Notes: a model not told the origin generated them from the letters alone. A DNA stretch of 49,346 nt from Chara braunii (GCA_003427395.1 BFEA01000571.1:79969-129314), one strand, 5' to 3'. Shown: positions 23,201 through 31,882, counted from the first letter of the stretch. Numbers and translations are program-made.

Positions 23201-25333
23201 GTTTCCTTTGCAAAAATAAAGAGGTTTCGTTGCAGCTCTATCTCGTTCCCATAGTTTGCCAGCAAAAATACCTTGTTTTGCCAAGTTTCACAGCAAAGGA
23301 CCTCTAGGCCCCTGGCCTCAGGGACTCAGGGACTCAGCGTTCTGGCCTCAAGCACTCAGCTGTTCTTTTTTTTTTTTTTTTTCCCCGCGGGCGTGGCCGA
23401 GGCATCTCGGCCGTGGCCACGCCAAGATACCTCGGTCACGTTTTCTTTTTTTTCTTTTTTTTTGTTTCGCGGCCGTGGCCGAGGCATCTCGGCCGTGGGC
23501 ATGCCCAGACGTCGGCCATTCCCCCCCCCCCTTCAAAAAAATAAATAAATAAAAAAAAACAACGCTGAGTGAGAGTGCCTGAGGTCAGGGGCCTAGGGGT
23601 CCTTTGCTGTGAAACTTGGCAAAACAAGGTATTTTTGCTGGCAAACTACCGGAACCCGATAGAGCTGCAACGAAACCTCTATTTATTTTCGCAAAGGAAA
23701 CTTCGAACGGACGACATTTTTGCTGCCAAACTTCGAAACAGCAATATTTTTGCTATTAACCCTTAACAAACCTCATTGGAAGAAGGATGTTGAGCTTTTT
23801 TTTTTTTTGGAGAACCATGAAAACTTCTTTTTTTTTTTTGGAGAACCATGAAAGCTTTTTTTGGAGAACCATGAGTCGTTGGAAGAAGGATGTTGAGACC
23901 ATTGCAGTCGAACTTGTGCACAAACTCTAATCCGAAATAAAACGTCTGAGAAACACAAATTCATCCCACCTTCGGGCACCTAGTCCGTATTACACCGGAG
24001 ATCAAGGCTTCTGGCCAACTTTCCCCTTCCGTATACATCACATGTTTACCTGCTTCAGTTCGACGACAGCAACGGCAAAGTCGGAGCCATATTTGCCGAG
24101 GGCCGGAAGCAATTTTCTGTTGACGGCCCGCATTTGCCCTCCCGCGTTCGACACAACAGGGCTAGAATGATCCAGATCGTAAACGAATTCCCCCAGTAAG
24201 GCAGCAGCTCCAGCGACCTCCACGTGCCGTTCGTGATGATGGACCAATACCCGGCCAGCCAGACTAGTAAATGTGTCCACAACTTCCAACCGCCATAGCT
24301 TGCTTACCATCTCCTCCCAAAGCCCAGGGTGTTCTTGCTTCGAGATCTGCCACATTCCCAGTCGTACCAGCCAATTACAAACCAACAAACATCAGAGCGC
24401 AGACACTAAAACGAGCTCACTAAAAAGAGTGCTTGCCCAATGTAAGACCAAAGCCCAGGGTTTTCTTGCTTCGCAATCTGCCAGTTCACCACATTCCCAG
24501 TCGTACCACCCAATTACAAACACACAAGACTCAGAGCGCAGACACTAAACAGAGTACTTGACCAATGTAAGACCTCAAAACCGACGCACTGGTACCTCAT
24601 CCTCCACATCCACCCATGTCATGCATGCTCATAAGAAACCCGAGACTTACAACAGCCCCGCCGAAACAGAGTTCACGTAACACCAACTTCATTAGGGAGA
24701 CTACCATGACCATTCTTACCCAGTAGCCAGCCACACCAAACTCTGCCACCTCAATCAAAAAACTTCAGTCCGCAACTCTATTCATAGTAAACCATCCATC
24801 GTCTTTACATTCCGACCGTTATGACAGACACTTCGGCACTCCGAAAACTCCCGAAACAGAATATTAACGACCTGCAATTGCTCGGCGGGCACTTATCCCG
24901 ACCGTTATGACACACTTCAGCACTCCGAAAACTCCCGAAACAGAATTTTAACGACCTGCAATTACTCGGCGGGCACTTAATTGCGTACTTAAAACAAAAA
25001 CAGACTCCAACTCCATTACGGTCACTTCGTCATGCTTCGGTGAATTCGGTCAACCAGACAAAGGATGGCTTCCATTCAACAGAAAAAGCATCTCACCACC
25101 AAGTAGCAGCTACTCTATCCCTGCCAATCCGCTCATCAAAGCATTATTTAACCGGACAAAGAATGACTATCACCTCTATTCGCTCTTCAAGTTCGACAAA
25201 AACGTAACACACTATGACCTCAGAGATTCGGCAACGCGGTGTGAGTAACCTCTAGTAACTCTACACACTGCGATGGAGCTCACATTCAGAACACAAACCG
25301 GTTCACGAATCTGGGAAATATACACACAGACAG

Positions 25334-25372
<39 letters not shown>

Positions 25373-28300
25373 CCAATTTAACCCAGTGAACGATCCAGAA
25401 TGCTAACCACGGACCTACAAGCACAATGACATGCGGACTTGGGCATATTTATTCATACATAAAAAATTGGGAAAAGTCATAAAACCTCCCCGAACCCAGT
25501 GAACGATCCAGAATGCTAACCACGGACCTACAAGCACAATGACATGCGGACAAACCTCCCCGCGACAAAACCTCCGTATCCCTTTACCGCCCAAACGGGG
25601 AAAAAAGTGCCGCAGGCCCCAAAATCACTTTCGGCGTCATTTTTGCACCCTACAAACCACTTTCCCGTCATTTTTACACAGCGGCCGTTACCGGCCCAGC
25701 CAGGGTGCAAATTAGTAACCAACAGTGATTTTGGGTGATTTTTGGACCTGCGGCACTCGTTTTCCCGTTTGACGGGAAATGGAAACAAAGGTTTCGTCGC
25801 GGGGAGGTTTTATGACTTTTCCCTAAAAAATTCATACCCAATGAACGGCTAACCAAGGACCCACATGCACAATCATGAGGGATCCGACATATTCATTATT
25901 CATTCATTTGTAATAAAAAAACGATACCCAATGAACGACCTCGATTTCTTACCTAGGAGTCAAGGACCTACAAGCACAATGACACGCGGGCATGAGCATA
26001 TGCATATAAGTATATTCAATACACTAACGCCACAGCAGGAGGAGAGAGAGGGGCCGTTTTCACCCGATGAACGACCTGGATTGCTAACCAAGCACCCATA
26101 CAGACATACCGGCTTGAGCATAATCACATTTGTATAAAATTCAGTGCACCATCGTCATGTCCACGGCTCGATTAGAAAACACAACGAAACCGTTACGTCT
26201 ATTACTGTCGAAACCGACCTGTCGAACACCTCCTGTGGAATGCGTAACTTGACGTACTTCCGATTCGGAAATCGGGAATATACGTTACATGTGAACCATT
26301 CATCTTTATACCACCCAGACAATCTCAACGTACACAACAATCCAGTGGCACCCGCAACACGAGGCACAATTAATTCCACACAAAATCTCTTACAACTCCC
26401 TAGGTACATCCTTCGGGACATCCGTTAATTTGGATAAATTCAGAATTATACAGAGAAGGTTGGCAGCCCCTGCGCAAGGATGACACGAGTAGATCGAAAA
26501 ATGGTACAATAAAATAAACAAATAAATAAATTCCAAGGTAAAGGGACTTCCGTGAGAGACGTAGAGGTCGCTATCCCCGCTGTCTGTGAAGTTGAACACA
26601 GATCGACCTTCACACCGTTAACATTCGATAAACTCAGAGATGACACGAATAAATCGAGAAATGGTACAATAATAAATAAATAAATAAATTCCAAGGTAAA
26701 GGGACTTCCGTGCGAGAGACGTAGAGGTCGTTATCCCCGCTGTCTATGAAGTTCAACACAGATCGACCTTCACGTTATGGATTGATATCTGTACGGTGCA
26801 CGCACACGTCGCAACGAGTAAAACTTGATGGTTCACATTTACATACACCCTTCAGTTATCATGATCCCTTCACACCCAAAGCCAACCAAAGGAAGGACAA
26901 ATATCGACGAACAGATTAAAACAAGAAATAAACACGAATGTGAGCCAACCAGAAGTAGAAACTCATCTTGTCGTTATCCAGACAATGTTTGAAGAAAATA
27001 AATCATGCATCCTAATGACTCTGAATCTGTGATCAGATAACGTCACAGTTCCCGGCAAACCGCCCTAGTTCCCGCTAAAATTTAGCGACGGAGGATCACC
27101 AATCGTCGTGCGAACTAAAAACAGGCAAACACACAATAGGGCTGATTCTCATCAGCAGCATGTGTGTGTATCAGCAGAGGTGCTCGCTCCACAAAATCAA
27201 GCTAATTTGGGCACGACAACAAACCATAAGGAAAGATGTTTAGAGAGAAATTTCTGAGGGATTGGACGAAAATTACCATGACGGTATGACGGGTCGGACT
27301 TTCCCGAGTATGAACCGACGGTTGGTGGTAGTCGGTGAAAGGAGTAGGAACTGTTTTATGGACTACCCCTCGAAATGACCTACCTTCTTCCCCCGCATAC
27401 AACGTACGGTCATTATAGCTGTATCTGGACTGAAAGATACCTCAAATACAGCTATAATGACCATACGTTGTATTCGGGGGAAGAAGGTAGGAAACGAACT
27501 TTTTTTGTAGAAGAGAACATAAAGTGTGTAGGTAGGAAACGAACTTTTTTTGTAGAAGAGAACATAAAGTGTGTAGAACTTCCTGGGATTTCGAGAACCC
27601 TCCCTATCTGCGTGCTCAACAGCTTAGCCACATTCATCGACGTCCCAGACTCAGCCAGCACATTATCTTACCTTAGCGATCACCCTTCCACTCTGGGAGC
27701 TCAGCAGCTTATCAACGTCAGATTCATCAACGTCCCACACTGCAGCCAACACGTCCTTGCTGAAACCGTGGAGAATGCTGCCACCCACCTCCGTCTCTTC
27801 ACCCTCGGCGCCATGCTTACGAGGTGCATCTGCCAACGGAAACCGGTCCTGTGTCTGCCACCCAGATAGGAAACCACAATTATATTCCGACAACATACAC
27901 ACGCACACACACACACACACCGACACCAGCAGCACCAACTGAGTCGACATGGCATTTGCGAGATCCTGACGAGTCCACAGGGCATTTGCGAGAGACCATG
28001 ACTACCATCCTTCCAGAAACACACCACACCCTCATCATGCCTAGCTCCATCGCGACCGCGTAGCGTGTATACATTCAGGAAACAATGCCCTCACGCATCC
28101 GTGCAATAATATTTCCATACGGCTCCGTTTCGCTGCCTCCGTTTCGCTGTCTAAACTTACCTGAGATGCGGCTGCGTATCTCAGAGAAGTTTAGACAGCG
28201 AAACGGAGCCGGTCGCCACACACAAAGAATTCCCACGATCAAAAGGTGCGACACAAGTTCCGCTGCAACCTTGATACAAGCGACAAGACAGAGATATAAG

Positions 28301-28869
28301 AGACAAGACAGAATCACCTAAGCTAACCTTAACCTCTTTCATGCGTATCGCGAGAAGCTGATGGCCATGCGAAGAGCTCCACAAATTACAACGCAGAGAT
28401 ATAAGCGACAAGATACAGAATCACCTAGGCTAACATGAACATGTTTCATGCGTATGCAACGTATCGCTCGAAGCTGCTGGCCGTGAGAAGAGCTACACAA
28501 AAAAATTGCATTGACGACGACAACACAGATCGGGAACATATCTGTCACTCACCACACAGACTTAAACGGTAAGGAACACCGTTCAGATCACCGCCAACCA
28601 CAAGAAGAAGAAAATAGAAAAAAAAAAACAGACAGCACCAATTAGGATCACACCAAAATAAAAATTCAACAGGCAGCACAGATTACGAAGTTGCCATTGA
28701 CAACGAACGTCTGACAATGACGACGAAGAGATCGACAGCTATTATATTTGACTTTTTTTATTTACCCTCATTACTTCATGAATCCTCCTCGAAGCGTTCC
28801 GCTCGTCATGTCGACAACAATCTATTTAGGCAATTAGCACCTCAGTCGTGAGGATCAAGAGAGCTAAAG

Positions 28870-28907
<38 letters not shown>

Positions 28908-30246
28908 TTAGATCGTTACGTATACACAGAATAACCACATTGTTATGAGGTCCACTGTACTGTACAACCGGATGGGGCGGCACGAGTACGCGTACACGAT
29001 AAGCGGCACGAGTACGCGGACACGATGAGCTGTCATCTTAAGTCCGATATACCTACAACAACCTGCTTGGGAGGAAGTTCAGACTATACCTTGAAAACGT
29101 GTTCTGGATCTCCGGACAGAACGACAGCCTCGAACGTCCGGGAAGACGACTGCGACGATGCATTTTCTACTCCTCTCGGCTCTTCAAACCGTTCTGCCTC
29201 CTGACCCTCGGGACGGTGATTGCATATCCAAAACACCCACCCACGGGGAATGGACAATACTTCCCCCTTGCTGATTCTTGTCATGGTCGCGGGGACGCCA
29301 AGAGGAGCCATCAGACCAACGTACGACGAACCTAGAACAGAAATCAGAAGAGCAAATTCCGGAAAACATGGAGAGACATCAGCAACGCAAATATCCAAAA
29401 CACCCACCCACGGGGAATGGACAATACACCGAAAAACAAACCACACAGGATACATGCAGAACGTGAATACCGATTAGTAACTAAAGCACTTAAAACCAAA
29501 AACCACGAGACACACAACATGTTCTGATAAAAACCACGAGACACACAACATGTTCTGATCATTCTTTCGCCTAAGTTTCACATAATCCCTTCCTAACTAC
29601 TTTCCGCAAACTCTTATAGAACAATATGTGCTTCCCTTCACTACCGTCTTCCCCCGAATAGAACGTACGGCCATTGCCGGCTTTTTGTAGGCGTATTTGG
29701 CTCACCTTCTCGTCCGAATTCATCAGAAACTACAGTACGTTCTGCTCAGGGGAAGAAGGGTAGCGAAGTTCAAGAGCCGGAGATCGTTCTCACGAGAACA
29801 GAAAACACTCTCCTCCTCCGCATTCATTCGTCCTGCCATCATAAGCGCGAACAAATCTGCAGCGACTCACCTTCTATCGCGTACAGAACATGAGGAAAGG
29901 CCGGATAGGCAGGGAGAAGGAATCCATTTTCCTCCAGCTTCAAGTGGGCAGCCGCGAAGCTCCGACCCTCCGCTTCTAATTCCTTAAATTCCGACCACAC
30001 AGACAAAGAGCCCCCCTCACTCTTCACCACCTCTTTCGGCTTTCCATGCTCGAAAAATCCTTTCCGCCCCTCATGATGCTGAGCGCCGGTCGACGCCCCA
30101 TATCCCGACTCGAAAGCAGCACCATCACCGTCCGCACTGGCAAAAGCCGACGTGCTCAGCGACACTACAATCACCATTATCATCATTACCGATGACAGGC
30201 AAACAACGACCCTCGACGGTCCCGCCATCTCCACGGTCTTCTCCAT
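20058..30246 (-). CDS. secreted 11S-globulin/legumin-like bicupin, six exons
   Basis: Seen: six minus-strand exons (30246-29871, 29331-29090, 27854-27672, 24346-24050, 21596-21429, 20282-20058) join in frame into about 496 residues. All introns are GT..AG; intron 1 splits a Gly codon and the rest are phase 0. The product starts with a basic-hydrophobic signal peptide (residues 1-36, cleavage near AFA/SADG), followed by an N-terminal cupin (about 75-265) and a C-terminal cupin (about 325-475). Family knowledge: the order LEENGFLLPAYP, SIPRGWVFW, GFSKDVLAAVWDV, VYVTKGSGRIQI and a tail with DLAGHNSVL matches 11S seed globulins and their non-seed relatives. These are structural or storage proteins of vacuole, ER or cell exterior. 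The HxH metal ligands of germins are missing in both cupins, and I see no Asn-Gly site of the NGLEE type that splits 11S globulins into acidic and basic chains. Inference: an uncleaved, ancestral-type storage or wall protein. Exon 3 could instead begin 6 nt later. Confidence 0.85.
21192..21358. repeat. tandem duplication of about 85-93 bp in intron 5
   Basis: Two copies share TATCCTACATACA, GCCAAAACAGGAGAAAAAAA and CATGGACACAAAAACA. They are A-rich with no coding sign and lie just inside the exon 5 donor. Confidence 0.85.
21429..21596 (-). CDS. bicupin exon 5: C-cupin core
   Basis: The acceptor is gtaaaacag and the donor is AAG/gtatgt; both are phase 0. It encodes SGMVAPGWCVNADEVVYVTK, GSGRIQIANPDG and HVQPGSLIVIPRLHASVK. 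In 11S globulins and germins this region carries the second cupin motif. Here the first-motif positions read GWCVNADEV, without the HxH pair, so no metal site is expected. Confidence 0.9.
22860..23012. repeat. 78-bp tandem duplication in intron 4
   Basis: Both copies carry TTTTAAAACAAAAC, AAAAGAAAAGACA and CTTCCTTCACACAGGCCAGG. Short triplicate repeats of GTCCCTGTCGGACTAG follow at 23058-23130. Confidence 0.85.
23140..23762. mobile_element. 623-bp foldback element in bicupin intron 4
   Basis: The left arm (23140-23360) and right arm (23565-23762) are inverted copies of roughly 200 bp. They begin GGGTAAATAGCAAAAATATT and end with the complement. Shared landmarks are GTTTCGAAGTTTGGCAGC, GTTTCCTTTGCAAAAATA, GAGGTTTCGTTGCAGCTCTA and AAGGACC-CTAGG-CCCCTG. 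The centre (23364-23560) holds T runs and GC-rich CGTGGCCGAGGCATCTCGGC repeats. There is no coding region. Confidence 0.88.
24050..24346 (-). CDS. bicupin exon 4: interdomain linker and start of C-cupin
   Basis: The acceptor is gtggcag and the donor is CAG/gtaaac; both are phase 0. The last third, DLDHSSPVVSNAGGQMRAVN, matches the start of the basic-chain cupin in 11S globulins (pattern: aromatic-Asn/Asp-x3-P-x-x-SN-x-GG). The first 50 residues (from ISKQEHPGLWEEM) form a linker that I assign by open frame and splice phase. The exact start is less certain than the other junctions. A degraded copy of the acceptor and first codons lies at 24449-24523. Confidence 0.75.
24449..24523 (-). pseudogene. 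degraded copy of exon 4 acceptor and first codons
   Basis: This segment aligns with 24317-24384, including the sequence before the acceptor, an intact AG and codons for IAKQENPGLW against ISKQEHPGLW. A 10-bp insertion sits in front of the AG. The frame runs into a stop about 13 codons later, so use of this site would truncate the protein. Confidence 0.75.
24812..24979. repeat. 86-bp tandem duplication in intron 3
   Basis: CCGACCGTTATGACA, CACTCCGAAAACTCCCGAAA and CGACCTGCAATTGCTCGGCG occur twice in order with few differences. Confidence 0.9.
25341..25372. repeat. (GA)n microsatellite
   Basis: A pure dinucleotide run preceded by CA repeats, in intron 3 of the bicupin gene. Confidence 0.97.
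25382..25550. repeat. 56-bp repeat split by the left end of the MITE
   Basis: CCCAGTGAACGATCCAGAAT through GCACAATGACATGCGGA is identical at 25382-25437 and 25495-25550. Weaker versions recur at about 25840, 25925 and 26065, giving a dispersed local family in intron 3. Confidence 0.85.
25469..25823. mobile_element. Mutator-like MITE in bicupin intron 3
   Basis: The ends are inverted: GGGAAAAGTCATAAAACCTC on the left and its complement on the right, with the inner match continuing through CCCGCGACGAAACC. Both flanks read TAAAAAATT, a perfect 9-bp duplication typical of Mutator-type transposition. A block of neighbouring DNA (25495-25550) has been pasted into the left terminus by a later tandem duplication. 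There is no coding region. Confidence 0.75.
26405..26507 (+). pseudogene. U6 snRNA pseudogene in bicupin intron 3
   Basis: U6-like blocks occur in order: CCTTCGGGACATCCGTTAAT, ATACAGAGAAGGTTGGCAG, CCCCTGCGCAAGGATGACAC and GATCGAAAAATGGTAC. Insertions lie between the first two blocks. It sits antisense to the bicupin gene in intron 3. The 3' part is duplicated in tandem at 26639. Confidence 0.8.
26479..26778 (+). repeat. tandem duplication of U6 3' end plus flank
   Basis: Unit 1 (26479-26616) and unit 2 (26639-26778) both begin with the U6 3' segment GATGACACGA and run through an ATAA-repeat tract. Both end with a shared tail beginning TTCCAAGGTAAAGGGACTTC. They differ at scattered positions and in the number of ATAA repeats. 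Confidence 0.85.
27380..27490. mobile_element. hairpin MITE, CTACCTTCTTCCCCC ends
   Basis: A 111-bp near-perfect palindrome has 45-bp arms (CTACCTTCTTCCCCCGCATA, CGTACGGTCATTATAGCTGT and the complement) around a loop of about 20 bp. It lies in bicupin intron 3. A relative is at 29641-29763. Confidence 0.75.
27486..27575. repeat. 45-bp perfect tandem duplication
   Basis: GGTAGGAAACGAACTTTTTT plus GTAGAAGAGAACATAAAG occurs twice next to each other, starting at the right end of the hairpin MITE. It lies in bicupin intron 3. Confidence 0.92.
27592..27661 (-). pseudogene. degraded copy of bicupin exon 3 3' half
   Basis: This intron segment aligns with exon 3 at 27679-27748. On the minus strand both have CTGGGACGTCGATGAAT/GTGGGACGTTGATGAAT, an AAGCTG-TGAGC block and a GGGTGAT/GGGTTCT end. 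One frame still reads KLLSTQIGRV against KLLSSQSGRV of the exon. Small deletions remove its use as coding sequence. Confidence 0.7.
27672..27854 (-). CDS. bicupin exon 3: end of N-cupin and helical arm
   Basis: The acceptor is gtggcag and the donor is AAG/gtaaga; both junctions are phase 0. A second AG six bases further in would delete two residues. It encodes DRFPLADAP, a short acidic loop and GFSKDVLAAVWDVDESDVDK, which is the classic 11S pattern where the N-cupin passes into helices. About 70 bp of its 3' half are duplicated just downstream in intron 3. Confidence 0.85.
28130..28212. repeat. long hairpin in intron 2
   Basis: The arms CTCCGTTTCGCTGTCTAAAC/TT at 28137-28158 and the complement at 28187-28208 are perfect. 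A second small stem (CTGAGAT/ATCTCAG) lies in the 28-nt loop. No ends typical of a transposon are seen. Confidence 0.85.
28290..28500. repeat. diverged 108-bp tandem duplication in intron 2
   Basis: AGATATAAG-GACAAGA, CAGAATCACCTA-GCTAAC, TTTCATGCGTATCG and GAAGAGCT-CACAAA occur in the same order in both halves. Confidence 0.8.
29090..29331 (-). CDS. bicupin exon 2: N-cupin core
   Basis: The acceptor is tttctgttctag before 29331 and the donor is AAG/gtatag. The first two bases complete the Gly codon opened by exon 1. It encodes the strand GSSYVGLMAPLGVP and the conserved cupin turn KGEVLSIPRGWVFWICN, followed by an Arg/Glu/Ser-rich insertion and VVLSGDPEHVFK. Thirty-nine bases of this exon (29221-29259) recur in intron 1 at 29389-29427. 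Confidence 0.85.
29389..29427 (-). pseudogene. copy of bicupin exon 2 fragment in intron 1
   Basis: Thirty-seven of 39 bases match exon 2 at 29221-29259 (landmark CACCCACCCACGGGGAATGG). It sits 58-96 bp upstream of the real exon 2 acceptor. Confidence 0.85.
29641..29763. mobile_element. hairpin MITE, same family as 27380
   Basis: The ends CTACCGTCTTCCCCCGAATA and GGGGAAGAAGGGTAG, plus the subterminal GAACGTACGG/AGTACGTTCT, match the 27.4-kb element. The centre is unrelated and the arms are shorter (about 30 bp). It lies in bicupin intron 1. Confidence 0.6.
29871..30246 (-). CDS. bicupin exon 1: signal peptide and start of N-cupin
   Basis: The ATG at 30246 gives MEKTVEMAG and then a long hydrophobic stretch (VVVCLSSVMMIMVIVVSLS) ending in a small-residue cleavage site. 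A second in-frame ATG lies six codons downstream and could also serve. A Ser/Gly/His-rich linker follows, and then the first cupin strands (LKLEENGFLLPAYPAFPHVL). The exon ends GAAG and the donor reads gtgagt. The reading frame stays open upstream of the ATG but has no ATG there. Confidence 0.85.
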
Positions 30247-30514
30247 ACGAATCGCGCGCTCAAAGCAAGTACACGCACAAAATATTATTTCAAAATGCAA
30301 CCAACCAATCGATACGAGGGCTCTATCGATCTCACGACGACGGCAAACACAGTCGCGTACCCGCACAGAACCGTCTCTCGTTTGATTGCCTTCCTTCCCG
30401 CTTTCGGGTTGCAGTCAAACATTCACCAACCAATAGCGTCAGGAATCGGATGTCAAAGTCAAACTCGACCGCTCAAGAGACAACTCGAACGTAACGTCAC
30501 GTACCGCTGCTGCA

Positions 30515-30610
30515 TTCCCACCTCGCCGACGGATTCCCAACCTCGCTCACATCATTTCCCCGACCCTCGCCGACGGATTCCCAACCTCGCTCACATCATT
30601 CCCCCGACGA
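30515..30610. repeat. 46-bp tandem duplication upstream of the bicupin gene
   Basis: Two almost identical copies of a unit with CTCGCCGACGGATTCCCAAC and CTCGCTCACATCATT lie 270-365 bp upstream of the bicupin ATG. They could duplicate a regulatory site; no known element is recognised. Confidence 0.7.
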
Positions 30611-30831
30611 CGAAGAACTTGCCCCGACCTTCCGAGCTGCTCACCATCAAGTGGCATCAACACCAAGTGATCCTAAACGTTGTCAAACTATGGAACAATT
30701 CTAAACCACCGCACCTCAACGGACCTCTTTCCTTCCGCACTGGCTCCCTACACCGGCCTCCCTCGACGCAGCGCTACACCAAAACAGAGCGTTGCACACA
30801 GCGGTACACTGACACAGAGCAGGATGGGCCG

Positions 30832-30839
30832 TATATATA
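30832..30839. promoter_or_regulatory. TATA-like octamer upstream of the bicupin gene
   Basis: A symmetric TATATATA lies 590 bp upstream of the bicupin ATG. It could serve the minus-strand gene with a long leader, or a plus-strand transcript (it reads TATATATAAGG on the plus strand). Closer to the gene, CCAAT motifs occur at 30303-30307 and 30430-30434. Confidence 0.25.
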
Positions 30840-30961
30840 AGGAGTATCAGGGAGGATGACAGCGTATACTTCGCCACTGCTGGTTATAGCTCGGAAAGAT
30901 TGGAAAGGTCAGTGCGATATCAACAGGTGCACCCTACCTTTTTTTATTTTTTATGTTAAAA

Positions 30962-31058
30962 ACAAATTGGACCATTTCTCGATTTATGCGTGTCATCCTT
31001 GCGCAGGGGCCATTTGCTAATCTTCATTCTCTGCATCGTTCCGAAGTTAACGGATGTT
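30962..31058 (-). pseudogene. U6 snRNA pseudogene or divergent copy
   Basis: Minus strand: ACATCCGTTAACTTCGGAAC, GATGCAGAGAATGAAGATTA, GCAAATGGCCCCTGCGCAAG and GATGACACGCATAAATCGAG, then AAATGGTCCAATTTG. The 3' two thirds are nearly perfect U6; the 5' third has small insertions and lacks the 5' stem. No plant-type upstream element or TATA box lies in the 60 bp upstream, so I call it a pseudogene. Confidence 0.8.
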
Positions 31059-31399
31059 TGCCTTGCTTTTTCTTTTCTTTGGACCTAATCGCCTACCAAG
31101 TTACTAACTGCCTGGACTAGGTCAACAGTCTTGAGCAGTTTGGTCTACAGTCCGTGCCACGCCCGCGGCCCTCCCCTGCCTGGACTGCCCTTGCATTTTC
31201 TTTCCTTTTTTTTGGACCGAATATTTTTTTTCTTTCTTTGGGGTGATCACAACTGTCTATATTCTTCTCTCAACCTCTGTTTGTTTGCCTTCCACTACCT
31301 ACTCCTAAGACTATCTAGAGGGGACCCCTGCAAGCACAGTTTTCCTCTCTCTGTGAAGGCGAGATTTCATGTTGCCCCTTGCCCCTAATGGATTAGGGT

Positions 31400-31709
31400 A
31401 TAGGGTTGGGGCCGCCAGTGGGGGTCTGGCTAACACAAAGCCCGAGACCTGCCAGTAGCTGTGCCTCCCTTTCTCATCGTCCCCCACCCTTCATCGAGTG
31501 GCAGCAGAGGCTATGGCCAACACTCTCCCACACACCACACACAACCCACTCGCGCTCACACTCACACCCGTGTTGGTCATAGACCCCGCTAATACCGATC
31601 AGGGGTATCGGTCCATTGGCACTAAGTGCGCTGCAGGCGGCCATGGGGCTTGAACCCACGACCTCCTGAATGCCACTTGCATGCCTAACCAACTGAGCTA
31701 GGCCGCTGG
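31400..31709 (-). mobile_element. tRNA-derived SINE, family A, second copy
   Basis: The head at 31709-31640 carries CCAGCGGCCTAGCTCAGTTG and a B box GGTTCAAGCCC, nearly identical to the 5.7-kb copy, including the block GGCATTCAGGAGGTC. The body shares shorter blocks. It lies between the bicupin and LysM genes. Confidence 0.65.
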
Positions 31710-31737
31710 ACTTTTTGGACCGAATAGCCTATCACTG

Positions 31738-31882
31738 CGTGGACTCGGTCAATATTCTTTACTTTCTGCTTACTGGACTCGGTCAATAACCGTTCCGCCT
31801 ACTGGACTCGGTCAATATTCTTTACTGTTTGCTTACGGGACTCGGTCAATAACCGTTCCGCCTACTGGACTCGGTCAATATA
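31738..31882. repeat. minisatellite with GGACTCGGTCAAT
   Basis: GGACTCGGTCAATA occurs five times, alternating between ATTCTTTACT and ACCGTTCCGCCTACT spacers, giving a higher-order unit of about 60 bp. Confidence 0.85.

Noticed and set aside
30962-31058. Functional U6 snRNA gene
   Set aside because: The 5' stem is lost, insertions occur in the first third and no upstream promoter elements are seen.
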